A stretch of DNA of 64,000 nucleotides, from positions 1,426,001-1,490,000 of the forward strand of contig NZ_JACNYL010000001.1 of assembly GCF_014692525.1 (NCBI RefSeq), in the 5' to 3' direction. The DNA is from Sphingobacterium chuzhouense. GTDB lineage: Bacteria; Bacteroidota; Bacteroidia; Sphingobacteriales; Sphingobacteriaceae. The translations under genes were made by a program, and so were the position numbers. Position 1 is the stretch's first letter. Each line of letters begins with the position of its first letter. The notes below the pieces were generated by a model. It saw only the letters and a program-made list of their open reading frames with translations. It did no database searches and was not told the origin of the DNA. Positions 56,418-64,000 of the stretch are shown in pieces.

Positions 56418-57188
56418 ATGTCTGTCTTAAATACATTTGATTTATCCGGAAAAGTAGCCCTGGTTACAGGCTGCAAACGCGGAATTGGAAAAGCGCTAGC
56501 TGAAGCGCTGGCTGAAGCGGGTGCCGACGTTATCGGTGTTTCTGCGACATTGGAGTTAGAAAACTCAAAAGTTGCACAATCTGTAGAAGCTATTGGAAGC
56601 AAATTCTATGCTTATCAATGTGACTTCTCCAACCGGGAATCTCTTTATCAATTTATCACCCAGGTCAAGAAAGATCATCCGGTCATCGATATCTTGTTTA
56701 ATAACGCCGGTAATATCTTGCGCAAACCCGCTGCGGAGCACCCGGATGAATATTGGGATCAGATTATCGAAATCAATCAAAATGCCCAATTTATACTGAC
56801 CCGAGAAATCGGAAAAGACATGATTGCCCGCGGGTCGGGTAAAATTATCTTTACCGCATCGTTGCTGACATTCCAAGGTGGTATTACCGTACCGGGCTAT
56901 GCTGCATCCAAAGGGGCTATCGGCTCCTTGACAAAGGCTTTTGCCAACGAATGGGCATCTAAAGGTGTGAACGTGAATGCAATCGCTCCAGGTTATATCG
57001 CCACAGATAATACAGAAGCACTGCGTGACGATCCGGAACGCTCGACCTCTATCCTCGGACGTATCCCCGCTGGACGCTGGGGTGAACCGGAAGACTTTAA
57101 AGGTCCTGCCGTATTCTTGGCCTCCAAGGCTTCGGATTATGTACACGGTACAATCCTAACCGTCGATGGTGGCTGGATGGGCAGATAA
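56418..57188 (+). CDS. kduD: 2-dehydro-3-deoxy-D-gluconate 5-dehydrogenase (SDR)
   Basis: 256 residues of the short-chain dehydrogenase fold. TGCKRGIGKALA is the Gly-rich NAD site, NNAG and the catalytic Ser-Tyr-Lys (TASLL, YAASK) are intact, and the C-terminal TVDGGWMGR is typical. It reduces the KduI product to 2-keto-3-deoxygluconate. It ends the kduI-DUF4861-kduD unit. Confidence 0.94.
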   Translation: MSVLNTFDLSGKVALVTGCKRGIGKALAEALAEAGADVIGVSATLELENSKVAQSVEAIGSKFYAYQCDFSNRESLYQFITQVKKDHPVIDILFNNAGNILRKPAAEHPDEYWDQIIEINQNAQFILTREIGKDMIARGSGKIIFTASLLTFQGGITVPGYAASKGAIGSLTKAFANEWASKGVNVNAIAPGYIATDNTEALRDDPERSTSILGRIPAGRWGEPEDFKGPAVFLASKASDYVHGTILTVDGGWMGR

Positions 57189-57207
57189 CACACGATAAAA
57201 ATACGGT

Positions 57208-57238
57208 ATGGTGCAGCAGCATAAAATGTCTGCACCAT
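57208..57238 (+). terminator. Probable terminator of the kdu unit
   Basis: ATGGTGCAG and CTGCACCAT form a perfect 9-base stem with a 13-base loop, about 20 bases after the kduD stop. The T tract after it is short (TTTCCATTTG). Confidence 0.55.
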
Positions 57239-57655
57239 TTCCATTTGTTTCCATACCATGGTGTCAAACGGCAATACAATAAATCAAAACATGCGTACCA
57301 CTTCATTCTACCTTACCGCAACGAAGCCATAAAACCGTGCAATGCAATAAGCCAACCGTACTATTTCGTCTGACTTTACTTCAGGAACAGCTTTACGTTG
57401 TGCGGCGGTAAGAAATAGTTGCACAATAACGTCTCGCTATTGTCTAATTAAGCAAAATACTCGCAAAGCTTTTTTAGGGCATCACACACTTTTTATAAAA
57501 AACCGTACCATACTGCTGCGCTGTTGTACAAGTTTTCAAAAAACTTGTGCGTTTATTATTTTAGGATTCCTCATCTCACAAACGAATAAAAACAACCTTT
57601 AAAGCACCAAACACCCTGTTTTTTACTTAAAAATTGACCTCAACAAAGGCTTTTC

Positions 57656-57719
57656 ATAGGGTAATTTTGTGACTAAAGTTTTTCGGGGTACCCCTATTTT
57701 TGTCACAAAATTACCCTAT
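57656..57719. repeat. Perfect 18-bp inverted repeat with inner palindrome
   Basis: ATAGGGTAATTTTGTGAC (57656-57673) and GTCACAAAATTACCCTAT (57702-57719) are exact inverse complements. Between them GGGGTACCCC (57685-57694) is itself a perfect palindrome. It lies about 80 bases before the FN3-like gene and overlaps its expected -33 zone. Confidence 0.8.
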
Positions 57720-57738
57720 CGGCGCCAAACCAATATCT

Positions 57739-57746
57739 TATGTTTG
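57739..57746 (+). promoter_or_regulatory. -7 element of the FN3-like gene
   Basis: TATGTTTG fits TAnnTTTG and lies 51 bases before the ATG at 57798. Its -33 would fall inside the right arm of the inverted repeat, where no TTTG is seen. Confidence 0.5.
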
Positions 57747-57797
57747 TATCGTTGCAACAATCAAAAAATAATATTTAATGCTTTAACTTTAAAAATC

Positions 57798-58415
57798 ATG
57801 AGAAAACCAACAACACAATCGCATTTATTAGGTGATGATGCCATGATGCAATATGTAGAGCACATTGTTACAAACATGAAGGACGAGAAAGACTTATTTC
57901 CGGCACCTGTACCGTCGTTATCCGTTGTGGAAGCAGCTCTAGCTACATTCCGCCATTCGGCCACGGAAGCGGCTTATCGGGACATTCGGGCAGTCAAGAT
58001 TCGGAAAGAAAAACGGAAACAACTCGTATATCTTCTCCGCGAGCTATCTAAATACGTCGATACCGTAGCAAAAAAAGATGTCACGGTTATTCTAGCAGCG
58101 GGATTTGTCCCATCCAAAGACCCGGAATCCTATGCAGGCTATATACCAAAGGCAACTCGCCTCGTGGCTAAGCCACAAGAAGTCGGATCTTCAAGGATAA
58201 AGCTCAAAGTAGATCGTTGGCAAGGTGCCCGCATGTATCAATTTGAGTTTCGTAAAAAAGGAACTGAAACGGCTTGGTCGATACAACTCAGTTCCAAATC
58301 GACTTGCCTACTGAAAAGTTTGGATAGGTTTGAGGAATACGAATTCCGTGTCACCTATATCGGCATCGATCCCACACCGAACTACAGTGATACGGTATCA
58401 AGCTACGTGGTTTAA
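57798..58415 (+). CDS. Small protein with C-terminal fibronectin type III-like domain
   Basis: 205 residues, no signal peptide. An alpha-helical N-terminus (1-110, with DIRAVKIRKEKRKQLVYLLRELSKYVD) is followed by a beta-rich part (about 120-205) with KVDRWQGARMYQFEFRKKGT and LKSLDRFEEYEFRVTYIG, which has an FN3-like strand pattern. Similar proteins occur in other Sphingobacteriales. The frame is open to 57669 but the ATG at 57798 is the only sensible start because the earlier part would lie inside the inverted repeat. Role unknown. Confidence 0.72.
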   Translation: MRKPTTQSHLLGDDAMMQYVEHIVTNMKDEKDLFPAPVPSLSVVEAALATFRHSATEAAYRDIRAVKIRKEKRKQLVYLLRELSKYVDTVAKKDVTVILAAGFVPSKDPESYAGYIPKATRLVAKPQEVGSSRIKLKVDRWQGARMYQFEFRKKGTETAWSIQLSSKSTCLLKSLDRFEEYEFRVTYIGIDPTPNYSDTVSSYVV

Positions 58416-58431
58416 ACTTAAAAAAATTTTG

Positions 58432-58439
58432 TAGTTTTG
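58432..58439 (+). promoter_or_regulatory. -7 element of the phytochrome kinase gene
   Basis: TAGTTTTG fits TAnnTTTG and lies about 114 bases before the ATG at 58554, so the leader would be roughly 110 bases long. Confidence 0.45.
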
Positions 58440-58553
58440 GGTGCGTTTCAATCCGTTTTTGTTTTTCCATAGAACTTATTGCGACAAAATAGTGTAATTA
58501 CACGTGCTTATTGTACGTTGGTTGGTCGGCTACTATTAGAAAGGAGAGAATGT

Positions 58554-60737
58554 ATGCGGCATATGGACTGCCACGAGGAAAGAATCCATGTATGTGGAAA
58601 GATCCAATCTTTTGGATATCTGTTTGTATTTGACAGAAATGAACAATGTATCGCGGCGAGTGAAAATGTAGAGAAACATTGGCGCCGTCCAGCACACGAC
58701 TTCATCGGAAAGAGTATAACCGAACTTTTGGATTTTCTTTTACCCAAACACTCGGAGCATTTTCACCACTTTAGAGATGAGATTGCAGATCCTGTATTCA
58801 ATCGCTTTGTAGAGAAGGTAGAGCTGGATGGCCACGATTATTATGTTAGTATTTATCGCTGTGGAGAAAATTTGTATCTCGAAATAGAACAGAGCAATGG
58901 ATTTGACCTAAGGCAAACGAAACTTCATTATTACGCTAAACATCTCGAGCGTGGGGGTAGCGACGTATGGAAATCGCTCACACAGCTCATTAAGGAGATT
59001 ATCCAATTTGACCGTGTCATGATTTATCGCTTTAAAGAAGACAAAAGCGGTCAAGTAATCGCTGAATCTATCAATAATAATCTGGATTCACTTTTGGGAT
59101 ATCGCTATCCAGAATTTGATATTCCAAAACAGGCGCGAGCATTATATAAAGAGTTTCTAGCTCGTCATACAGCCGATACCGACGGTCCTATTAGTCCATT
59201 GGTTCAATCAAAAGAAGAAGAAATAGATCTTACCCATTGTAGTGTTCGGGCGCTATCCCCTATACACCTCCAGTATTTACGCAATGCGCAAGTTCGTGCA
59301 AGTGCTAGCTTTTCGATCGTGGTAGATGGTGAACTTTGGGGTCTAGTAACGTGTCAAAACCTACTGCCTAAGCATGTAGACCTTGCCCAACGACATGCTT
59401 GTCTATTCTTGACACAGTATGCCGTTAACTACTACCTCTCAACCCGTCTAAAGCAAGAAACGCAATATATCGAGATGACGAGTCAACTAGAGGGGGAATT
59501 GAAAGAGGAACTTTGGATCAACAACGACTTACTAGCCACTTTCAATAAATATGCGCACCGATTAATGAATAAACTTGCTGCCGATGGAATGTTTATTGGA
59601 AACGAAGAGGAAAAGCTTTCATTTGGCGAAATACCTGCGGCACACCACATCACTATAATCAAACAATTGCTAGGTCAGCAGCAGGAGAATGTATTTGCCA
59701 CAAATAAATGCATATATCGGGAAGATACGAAAAATGAAGAGACACTATTTCCTGGGGTGATTAAAGTCGATCTCATTCCAAATTCATCATGGACATTACT
59801 TTTTTTTCGTAAAGAGCATGTAGTAGAAGAAATATGGGCGGGCAAACCAGAAAAAATAACACCAGACACACTAGCGGGACATGAAAATTATCCTTCACCG
59901 CGTACTTCTTTTGCAGCGTGGAAACAGATCAATGAAGGCGCGTCACTAAAATGGGAGCAAAGGGAACTGCTGTTTATAGAGCGTATCGCCCTTTTGGTAC
60001 AACAATCTATAGCTAAAAAGGCTGGTGAGATACAACGTTTGAACGAAGAACTTGTGAATGCAAACAATACATTGGATACGTATAGCTATACATTGACGCA
60101 TGATCTCAAAAACCCGCTATCTGCTATCCGGCTTTCCGCACAAATGATTCAAATGAAACCCGGTCTAAGTGAGGAGTTTTTGAAACGATGTAGTACCAAT
60201 ATTTTGGATGCCGTGCAGTTGATGTCTGAAATGATGGAGAAGATGCACGAAGAATTTGCAGCCACAGGTTCGGTTGCGTTGAGACCCTATCTCATTGACC
60301 CAACAGCACACATTCTATCTATTGTAGAAACAGCCAAACAGGAACATGGCGTACACCACCTACATTTTGAACTTGGGGAAGTCTATCCTGTTTTAGCCGA
60401 AAGAACGCTGCTTTTTCAGCTATTCTTAAATTTAATCGGCAATGCCATAAAATACAGTGGGAAGGAACAGCAACCTTACGTGAAAGTCTATAGCAGGATT
60501 AATGATGCTTATATATCCTATTTTATTGAAGACAATGGCATTGGGATGGACTTGAAAAGTAACAATGATATTTTTGAGATTTTTCTGCGTATGCCAAATT
60601 CTACTGGTTATGAAGGATCCGGGGTAGGTTTATCTATTGTGAAGAGAATTGTCAATAGACTAAATGCAACCATCGCTGTGGAAAGCGAACTCGGCAAAGG
60701 CACATTGTTTCGGGTGGATTTTGTTCGGCCTCGATAA
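58554..60737 (+). CDS. Bacteriophytochrome-like histidine kinase
   Basis: 727 residues: PAS_2, GAF, PHY, HisKA, HATPase. Cys6 (MDCHEERIHVCGKIQSFG) aligns with the biliverdin-binding Cys of bacteriophytochromes. The GAF domain has PEFDIP (Asp189) and PIHLQYLRN (His238). PRTSF in PHY is the tongue PRxSF motif. The phospho-acceptor is His516 in TLTHDLKN; DNGIGM and GSGVGLS complete the ATPase. At the place of a second chromophore His (CHH) it has CQN (Gln268). The ATG at 58554 follows AAGGAG. No response regulator lies next to it. Confidence 0.93.
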   Translation: MRHMDCHEERIHVCGKIQSFGYLFVFDRNEQCIAASENVEKHWRRPAHDFIGKSITELLDFLLPKHSEHFHHFRDEIADPVFNRFVEKVELDGHDYYVSIYRCGENLYLEIEQSNGFDLRQTKLHYYAKHLERGGSDVWKSLTQLIKEIIQFDRVMIYRFKEDKSGQVIAESINNNLDSLLGYRYPEFDIPKQARALYKEFLARHTADTDGPISPLVQSKEEEIDLTHCSVRALSPIHLQYLRNAQVRASASFSIVVDGELWGLVTCQNLLPKHVDLAQRHACLFLTQYAVNYYLSTRLKQETQYIEMTSQLEGELKEELWINNDLLATFNKYAHRLMNKLAADGMFIGNEEEKLSFGEIPAAHHITIIKQLLGQQQENVFATNKCIYREDTKNEETLFPGVIKVDLIPNSSWTLLFFRKEHVVEEIWAGKPEKITPDTLAGHENYPSPRTSFAAWKQINEGASLKWEQRELLFIERIALLVQQSIAKKAGEIQRLNEELVNANNTLDTYSYTLTHDLKNPLSAIRLSAQMIQMKPGLSEEFLKRCSTNILDAVQLMSEMMEKMHEEFAATGSVALRPYLIDPTAHILSIVETAKQEHGVHHLHFELGEVYPVLAERTLLFQLFLNLIGNAIKYSGKEQQPYVKVYSRINDAYISYFIEDNGIGMDLKSNNDIFEIFLRMPNSTGYEGSGVGLSIVKRIVNRLNATIAVESELGKGTLFRVDFVRPR

Positions 60738-60750
60738 AGGAACAGCTTCG

Positions 60751-61335
60751 TTAACGCAGATAAAGCCCTTTTTTATCAATAAAATCAATAACCTTATCGG
60801 GTACATAAAACTGTATACTCTTCCCTGCTTTTACAGCTTGGCGTACAAACGTAGAAGATAACTCCATAACCGGCGTTTCTGTTACTGTAATAGATGGATG
60901 CTTTTTAAGCTCTCCCCCATCATAACCCGGTCTTGGATAGATAACAATTCGGTAATCACGAAGAATAATATCCGCATTTTTCCACTTATGAAAACTGGCG
61001 AGGTTATCCTCCCCCATAATCAAGGAAAACTCCCTTGTGGGGTATTTTTCTGCCAAATGGATCAGTGTATCGATGGTGTATGAGGGTTGGGGTAAAGAAA
61101 ATTCAATATCAGATACTCGTAGCTTTTCGGCCCCTTCGATAGCAAGATTGACCATCTCCAGACGGTCGTACATATTTCCTAAGTTCTTCTTTTCCTTAAA
61201 AGGGTTTTGAGGTGATACTACAAACCATACCTCATCAAGCGCGGTATAATTTGCCATGTAATTGGCAATAATTAGGTGTCCAATATGTATAGGATTGAAA
61301 GAGCCAAAGAATAAGCCAATCTTTTTGTTTGCCAT
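60751..61335 (-). CDS. nadD: Nicotinate-nucleotide adenylyltransferase
   Basis: 194 residues. It makes nicotinate adenine dinucleotide in NAD synthesis. The nucleotidyltransferase motif GSFNPIHIGH and the C-terminal SSTFVRQAVKAGKSIQFYVPD are intact, and FVVSPQNPFKEK is typical. Its ATG overlaps the gmk stop by one base (TAATG), so it ends the dnaN-side run of genes. Confidence 0.96.
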   Translation of the reverse strand: MANKKIGLFFGSFNPIHIGHLIIANYMANYTALDEVWFVVSPQNPFKEKKNLGNMYDRLEMVNLAIEGAEKLRVSDIEFSLPQPSYTIDTLIHLAEKYPTREFSLIMGEDNLASFHKWKNADIILRDYRIVIYPRPGYDGGELKKHPSITVTETPVMELSSTFVRQAVKAGKSIQFYVPDKVIDFIDKKGLYLR

Positions 61336-61904
61336 TACTTATTCAAAAAATTCAAAACCAACTCTTCTGCTTCTGCACACGCAGTTTCCAAATCAAAATT
61401 GTTTAATACCACATCAAATTTATCTGCGTAGCTCAATTCCACCTCGGCTTTAGCAAAACGTTCTTGCAATTTCTCTTCTGAGTCCGTTCCCCGACCTCTC
61501 AAACGCTCTTTCAGTACGTCCAACGACGGAGGGTTCACAAAGATAGCTAAAGCTTCTTCGGGATATTTAGATTTCAGACGTAGGCCGCCCACCACATCAA
61601 TATCGAAAATAACCGACTTTCCCATCGCCCAGATACGCTCTACTTCCGTTCTCAATGTTCCATAAAAAGTCCCGCTATATACCTCCTCGAATTCGATAAA
61701 CTCCTGTTTCGCTATTTTGTGCAGAAAATCTTCTTTGGAAATGAAATAGTAATCTTTTCCATTTATCTCTCCCGTTCGAGGTTCCCGCGTACTAGCAGAA
61801 ATAGAAAACGCAATCTTATCTCCATGATTTGATAATAGCCGCCTTACGATAGTCGTTTTCCCCGCGCCAGAAGGAGCCGAGAATATGATAAGTTTTCCAC
61901 TCAT
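61335..61904 (-). CDS. gmk: Guanylate kinase
   Basis: 189 residues. It phosphorylates GMP and dGMP. The P-loop is SAPSGAGKTT, and STREPRTGEINGKDYYF is the GMP-binding stretch. LLSNHGDKIAFS and the C-terminal DKFDVVLNNFD are as expected. It starts 3 bases after the yicC stop. Confidence 0.97.
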   Translation of the reverse strand: MSGKLIIFSAPSGAGKTTIVRRLLSNHGDKIAFSISASTREPRTGEINGKDYYFISKEDFLHKIAKQEFIEFEEVYSGTFYGTLRTEVERIWAMGKSVIFDIDVVGGLRLKSKYPEEALAIFVNPPSLDVLKERLRGRGTDSEEKLQERFAKAEVELSYADKFDVVLNNFDLETACAEAEELVLNFLNK

Positions 61905-61907
61905 TTT

Positions 61908-62783
61908 TTATAACACGTTAAGTAGCTGTTCCTTTATCTTTTCCAATTCCTCTTTCATCCGGACGACAATCTGTTGAATATTGGCATCATTCGCTTTAGA
62001 TCCTAAAGTGTTGATTTCCCGACCCATTTCCTGAGAAATAAAACCCAATTTCTTACCATTGGAATCGCTTGCATTTAATGCTTGAATAAAGTAATTACAA
62101 TGACTTTTTAAACGAACTTTTTCTTCCGTAAGATCCAGCTTATCTATATAATAGATAATTTCTTGTTCAAAGCGGTTCATGTCTACATTTTCCTTTCCAA
62201 CCGCTTCGTCTAGATAGTGGCTTAAACGCTCCCGTATCAACGGAATACGGTTTCCGTCCACTTCTTCCACTTGCGACAGATACGAAAGAATCAAATGTAC
62301 ACGACTTTCCAAATCTTTCTTTAAAACGTCACCTTCATCCTGCCGGAATTTTGTAAAGTGTGAAATCGCTGCATAGAAAGCCGCCATCAATACCTTGCCT
62401 TCTTCTTCATCTACCGCATCTTCGTTGGCATTTACAACCTCCGGCATCGTTAGTGCCATCTCAAAAATAGATGCGTTTGTTTCTCCGATTTCCTCCGCTA
62501 TTTCTTGTAGTTGCTTATAATATTGCTTTAAAAGTGCCGCATTGATACTAGAAGCTTTCGCTGTTTGATCAACATATTCAACCGATACGGTGATGTTCAC
62601 CTTACCTCGTTCGATCAGCTTACTGGCTTCGGTGCGAAGCGCCAGCTCCCGGTCAGAAACAACTTTCGGTAAACGCAAGCTAAGTTCAAGAAATTTGGAG
62701 TTCAGGGATTTCAATTCGACTGTATATTTGACCGTTCCATTTTCATGGCTGCCTATACCGTACCCTGTCATAGATTTTATCAT
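61908..62783 (-). CDS. yicC: YicC-family endoribonuclease-like protein
   Basis: 291 residues. MIKSMTGYG and LKSLNSKFLELSLRLPK are the YicC_N landmarks; GREINTLGSKANDANIQ is the DUF1732 end. YicC of E. coli is reported to degrade small RNA with divalent metal. The TTG at 62789 would add two residues; the ATG at 62783 is preferred. It precedes gmk and nadD in one unit. Confidence 0.92.
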   Translation of the reverse strand: MIKSMTGYGIGSHENGTVKYTVELKSLNSKFLELSLRLPKVVSDRELALRTEASKLIERGKVNITVSVEYVDQTAKASSINAALLKQYYKQLQEIAEEIGETNASIFEMALTMPEVVNANEDAVDEEEGKVLMAAFYAAISHFTKFRQDEGDVLKKDLESRVHLILSYLSQVEEVDGNRIPLIRERLSHYLDEAVGKENVDMNRFEQEIIYYIDKLDLTEEKVRLKSHCNYFIQALNASDSNGKKLGFISQEMGREINTLGSKANDANIQQIVVRMKEELEKIKEQLLNVL

Positions 62784-62798
62784 ACGCAAAGGTATGAA

Positions 62799-62822
62799 AA
62801 AAGGAAGCTTATGCTTCCTTTT
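62799..62822 (-). terminator. Terminator after the DedA gene
   Basis: AAGGAAGC and GCTTCCTT form a perfect stem with loop TTAT, with A and T runs on the flanks. The DedA TAA stop (62809-62811) lies in the loop. Confidence 0.82.
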
Positions 62823-63477
62823 TTACTTTTTTACTGTTTATCTTTTCTCTAACGACTTCAAAAATAATGGGTAAAATGGAGATGAATATGATTAAGAGCA
62901 CTACTTTTGAGAAGTTATCCCGAATAATCGGAATATTGCCTAAAAAGTAACCTGCCAAGGTGATACCCACTACCCATAAAAAACCACCAACGACATTATA
63001 CGTTAGAAACGTACCATAATGCATTCTGCCGATTCCTCCCACAAATGGAGCCAGCGTCCGCACAATAGGAACAAAGCGCGCAATGACAATCGTTTTACTT
63101 CCATATTTTTCATAAAAAGAATGTGTTTTTTCTATCTGTTCGTCTTTTACAACACGTTTTCCAAACAACTTAAACTTGGTGATCTCCATGCCAAAGCGCC
63201 TTCCGATAGAATAGTTCATCGAATCTCCAGCAATGGCGGCAATCAACAGAAGGGCGATCATAATCCATACATTCAATTCGTTGGGCTGTGCGGCCAACAT
63301 GCCGGCAGCGAACAAGAGGGAGTCGCCTGGTAAAAAAGGCATAACCACAACGCCCGTTTCTATAAAAATAATCAAGAATAGGATAAGGTATGTCCAAGTC
63401 TGATAATCATTCACAATCTCCACAAGGTGCTTATCGATATGGAGCACAAAATCTATTAAAGAATATACTACTTCCAA
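62809..63477 (-). CDS. DedA-family inner-membrane protein
   Basis: 222 residues with about five membrane segments. FIETGVVVMPFLPGDSLLFAAGMLA and GRRFGMEITKFKLFGKR plus RFVPIVRTLAPFVGGIGRM are typical of DedA. Members act as lipid scramblases or flippases for undecaprenyl phosphate or phospholipids. A hairpin follows the stop, so expression may be partly separate from yicC. Confidence 0.93.
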   Translation of the reverse strand: MEVVYSLIDFVLHIDKHLVEIVNDYQTWTYLILFLIIFIETGVVVMPFLPGDSLLFAAGMLAAQPNELNVWIMIALLLIAAIAGDSMNYSIGRRFGMEITKFKLFGKRVVKDEQIEKTHSFYEKYGSKTIVIARFVPIVRTLAPFVGGIGRMHYGTFLTYNVVGGFLWVVGITLAGYFLGNIPIIRDNFSKVVLLIIFISILPIIFEVVREKINSKKVKKEA

Positions 63478-63487
63478 AATGACTAGA

Positions 63488-64000
63488 TTAGATATTGTTC
63501 AACATAACCGGCATCACCAACATCAAAATATCTTCGTTGTCTTCTTTTACAGCAGGAATCAATAATCCAGCTCTATTTGGCGTACTCATTTCAATCACGA
63601 CTTCACTTGAATTTAAGTTGCTCAACATTTCCACTAGAAATTTAGCATTAAATCCAATTTCCATATCCTCGCCTTCAAATTGGCAATTTAAACGTTCGTG
63701 TGCTTCATTCGAAAAGTCTAAGTCTTCGGCCGAGATATGAAGCTCGCTTCCCGAAATCTTTAGCCTAACTTGATGGGTTGTTTTATTCGCGAAGATAACC
63801 ACGCGACGAAGGGTGTTCAAAAATAACAGCCGATCTACCGTAAGTTTATTCGGATTGACTTGAGGGATTACAGCTTCATAGTCTGGGTAGCGCTCATCAA
63901 TAAGCCGACATATCAAATGAATATTTCCGAATTGGAAAAACGCATTTGTGTTATTATATTCTATAGAAACAATGGTGTCATCAGATGGAAGCGAAGATTT
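63488..64000 (-). CDS. dnaN: DNA polymerase III beta subunit (sliding clamp), C-terminal part
   Basis: The frame is open to the window edge, so the N-terminus is missing. About 170 residues of the C-terminal clamp domain remain: LICRLIDERYPDYEAVIPQ and RRVVIFANKTTHQVRLKIS are DnaN hallmarks; the end MLVMPVMLNNI is the usual C-terminus. The ring tethers polymerase III to DNA. It lies 10 bases before the DedA gene on the same strand. Confidence 0.93.
   Translation of the reverse strand, partial: KSSLPSDDTIVSIEYNNTNAFFQFGNIHLICRLIDERYPDYEAVIPQVNPNKLTVDRLLFLNTLRRVVIFANKTTHQVRLKISGSELHISAEDLDFSNEAHERLNCQFEGEDMEIGFNAKFLVEMLSNLNSSEVVIEMSTPNRAGLLIPAVKEDNEDILMLVMPVMLNNI

Larger units (their letters stand above)
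57189..57797. other. Long non-coding region between kduD and an FN3-like gene
   Basis: 609 bases with no credible gene: short frames lack family likeness. Contents seen: a hairpin 57208-57238, an 8-base inverted pair CTTACCGC (57312-57319) and GCGGTAAG (57405-57412), a large perfect inverted repeat 57656-57719 and a -7 element at 57739-57746. It may contain a small RNA or a dead gene, but neither is shown. Confidence 0.5.

Noticed and set aside
57204-57522. Long-range repeat between ACGGTATGGTGCAGCAGC and CCGTACCATACTGCTGC
   Set aside because: The two stretches are neither direct nor inverted repeats when written out; they only share short words.
1-64000. CRISPR arrays, tRNA, rRNA, insertion sequences or prophage
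   Set aside because: No regularly spaced repeats, tRNA-like cloverleaves, rRNA segments, transposases or phage proteins were recognised.

Overview
The window reads as chromosomal DNA of a Bacteroidota bacterium, most likely of the Sphingobacteriaceae type (Sphingobacterium, Pedobacter or Olivibacter relatives). The evidence is a SusC/SusD pair with a FecR anti-sigma factor and an ECF sigma factor, the TAnnTTTG type of -7 promoter element, an 1101-residue SecA, BshC for bacillithiol, a futalosine-pathway MqnD, and the Bacteroidota-specific DUF4295 gene beside rpmG and rpmB. No rRNA, tRNA, CRISPR array, transposase or phage gene was seen. About 66 protein genes are supported; the first (a plug-domain protein) and the last (dnaN) are cut by the window edges.

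Layout. 1-9.7 kb: end of a TonB-plug protein, exbD, enoyl-CoA hydratase, phosphohexomutase plus NUDIX hydrolase, a conserved family of unknown function, an outer-membrane lipoprotein, and a two-component pair encoded tail to tail. 9.7-19 kb: peptidoglycan amidase, DUF1080 protein, glycine decarboxylase (gcvP), two guanidino-group-modifying enzymes (a DDAH/amidinotransferase relative and CtlX), then bshC with a Crp-like regulator. 19-30.4 kb: housekeeping genes (rimO, ftsY, DUF4295, rpmG, rpmB, recO, cold-shock protein, truC-like, gcvT, glutamate dehydrogenase, rhodanese) with small membrane proteins. 30.5-42 kb: two peptidases, GNAT, a degenerate thiamine-pyrophosphokinase-like protein, secA, mqnD, surE, gnd.

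42-57.2 kb is a carbohydrate-use region. A minus-strand cluster runs sigma factor, FecR, SusC, SusD, DUF1735 lipoprotein, two five-bladed-propeller glycosidases of GH43 type, and a GH5-like lipoprotein, and ends in a strong terminator. Divergent from it is kduI-DUF4861-kduD, which handles keto-deoxy-uronate intermediates of pectin-type sugars. A LacI-type operator sits between the two. The likely scheme is surface capture by SusCD, trimming by the lipoprotein glycosidases, and uronate metabolism in the cytoplasm, but no polysaccharide lyase is present here and the substrate is inferred.

57.2-64 kb: a long non-coding stretch ending in a perfect 18-bp inverted repeat before a small fibronectin-III-like protein, then a bacteriophytochrome-like histidine kinase, and a housekeeping run dnaN, dedA, yicC, gmk, nadD. 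Recurrent themes are terminator hairpins that contain the stop codon of the gene they end, and two copies of a dispersed intergenic repeat.
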